Origin: DATHYZ01 sp035458865
Lineage (GTDB): Bacteria > Chloroflexota > Limnocylindria > Limnocylindrales > CSP1-4
NCBI GenBank assembly: GCA_035458865.1
Contig: DATHYZ010000238.1
Coordinates: 1-5,392 of the forward strand
Length of the DNA stretch: 5,392 bases
Direction of reading: 5' to 3'
Made by a program: the position numbers and the translations under genes. Position 1 is the first letter of the stretch, and the number at the start of each line of letters is the position of its first letter. The notes below the pieces were generated by a model. That model was given only the letters and a program-made list of their open reading frames with translations. It was not told the DNA's origin and did not search any database. Of this stretch, positions 4,884 through 5,392 are shown in pieces.

Positions 4884-5392
4884 TCACGGGGAGGGGCGGG
4901 CCCCACCTTCTGTCGCGGCGATCGCGCGGAACCGATCGGCGGCGATGTCCACGACCGCGTCGATGGCGCGCTGCAGCTCGCTGGCCCGATCGGCCTCGAG
5001 CGACGCCTCGAGACCGGGCAGCAGCGCGGCTCGTGAGCGGCCGGCCACGAAGACGCAGTAGCGGAACCCGAACCGGGTCTCGTACGCGGTGTTGAGGCGG
5101 GCCAGCTCGGCGGCGACCCGGGCCACCCCGGGGTCGGGCGCCGGGCCGTCGTCGTCGCGGTCGTAGCCCTGCTCGCGGTACGACAGCGCCGAGACGGAGC
5201 CGGGGTCCGCGCCGAGGCGAGGGTGAGCGTCGATCAGCTCGACCTGCTCGGCCTCCGGCATCGCGTGGGCGATCGAGCGGGCGCGCGCGAACAGCTCGGT
5301 CTCGGTGCCGAAGGGCCGCGTCGCGCAGAGCCGGGCCAGGAACCGCGGGGCACCCTCGAACAGCGGGGCGAGCGCGCCCACGCACGCCTCCT
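4884..5392 (-). CDS. uraD: OHCU decarboxylase, 5' end outside the window
   Basis: The protein matches 2-oxo-4-hydroxy-4-carboxy-5-ureidoimidazoline decarboxylase, which turns OHCU, formed from uric acid by urate oxidase and HIU hydrolase, into S-allantoin in the cytoplasm. Numbering from the GTG at 5381: LFEGAPRFLARL (7-18), RPF (22-24), DAHPRLGAD (51-59) with the catalytic-type His53, SYREQ (67-71) with the conserved Glu70, LNTAYETRFGFRYCVFVAGR (96-115) and a C-terminal helix ending IAADRFRAIA. These are the hallmark motifs in the expected order. AGGAGG lies 5 nt upstream of GTG 5381 and could be a ribosome binding site. However, the frame stays open to the edge (E-A-C before the GTG), and the family usually has about 15-20 more residues with an F/L-rich helix here, so I treat the gene as continuing past the right edge. 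A purine-degradation cluster is likely upstream of it. Confidence 0.85.
   Translation of the reverse strand, partial: EACVGALAPLFEGAPRFLARLCATRPFGTETELFARARSIAHAMPEAEQVELIDAHPRLGADPGSVSALSYREQGYDRDDDGPAPDPGVARVAAELARLNTAYETRFGFRYCVFVAGRSRAALLPGLEASLEADRASELQRAIDAVVDIAADRFRAIAATEGGARPSP

Noticed and set aside
4336..5385. A 349-codon minus-strand Arg-rich open frame over the oxidoreductase and decarboxylase
   Set aside because: Its extreme Arg/Pro/Gly content and conflict with two well-recognised genes mark it as a shadow frame.
1..5392. CRISPR array, tRNA, insertion sequence or attachment site
   Set aside because: No regularly spaced repeats, tRNA-like cloverleaf arms, transposase coding or terminal inverted repeats with target duplications were seen by eye.

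Overview
The window is high-GC bacterial DNA (roughly 70% by eye) with strong codon-position bias and AGGAGG-type ribosome binding sites. The mix of genes (a NarL-like response regulator start, a remnant of a class III cyclase, a winged-helix/4Fe-4S protein, an F420/FMN-type luciferase-like oxidoreductase and a uric-acid pathway decarboxylase) would suit a GC-rich soil or aquatic Chloroflexota (for example Limnocylindria-like) or an actinobacterium. No rRNA or other taxonomic marker is present, so this is inference. I see no tRNA or rRNA gene, CRISPR array, transposase or phage gene.

Layout: (1) 1-502, minus strand: a small multi-pass membrane protein followed 30 bp later by the first 51 codons of a response-regulator-like gene that runs off the left edge; they look like one operon. 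(2) 503-895: non-coding, with a perfect 16-bp dyad 32 bp upstream of that operon and three copies of a 9-bp palindrome. (3) 896-1130, plus strand: a broken class III nucleotide cyclase, keeping only the C-terminal half of the fold and carrying an internal frame-shifting deletion. (4) 1131-1291: a leader containing a 9-bp GC hairpin. (5) 1292-2611: an intact 439-aa protein with an N-terminal helix-turn-helix-like region, a cysteine-rich middle and two [4Fe-4S] ferredoxin motifs. (6) 2612-2814: gap between convergent genes. (7) 2815-3798, minus: an EamA/DMT-type transporter. (8) 3799-3917: divergent intergenic region with a small dyad. (9) 3918-4838, plus: a luciferase-like monooxygenase-family oxidoreductase. 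(10) 4839-4883: short convergent gap with a terminator-like hairpin. (11) 4884-5392, minus: OHCU decarboxylase (uric acid to allantoin pathway), 5' end outside the window.

The genes do not form one obvious pathway. The DMT transporter and the oxidoreductase are divergent neighbours that could share control. The decarboxylase probably belongs to a purine-degradation cluster to the right. The most unusual part is 500-1300, where a decayed signalling gene, clustered palindromes and a hairpin leader lie between two divergently oriented transcription units. The cyclase remnant happens to be in the same open frame as the ferredoxin gene, so automatic annotation may produce a false cyclase-ferredoxin fusion. 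I did not find convincing evidence of a wholly new system; the best leads are listed as findings.
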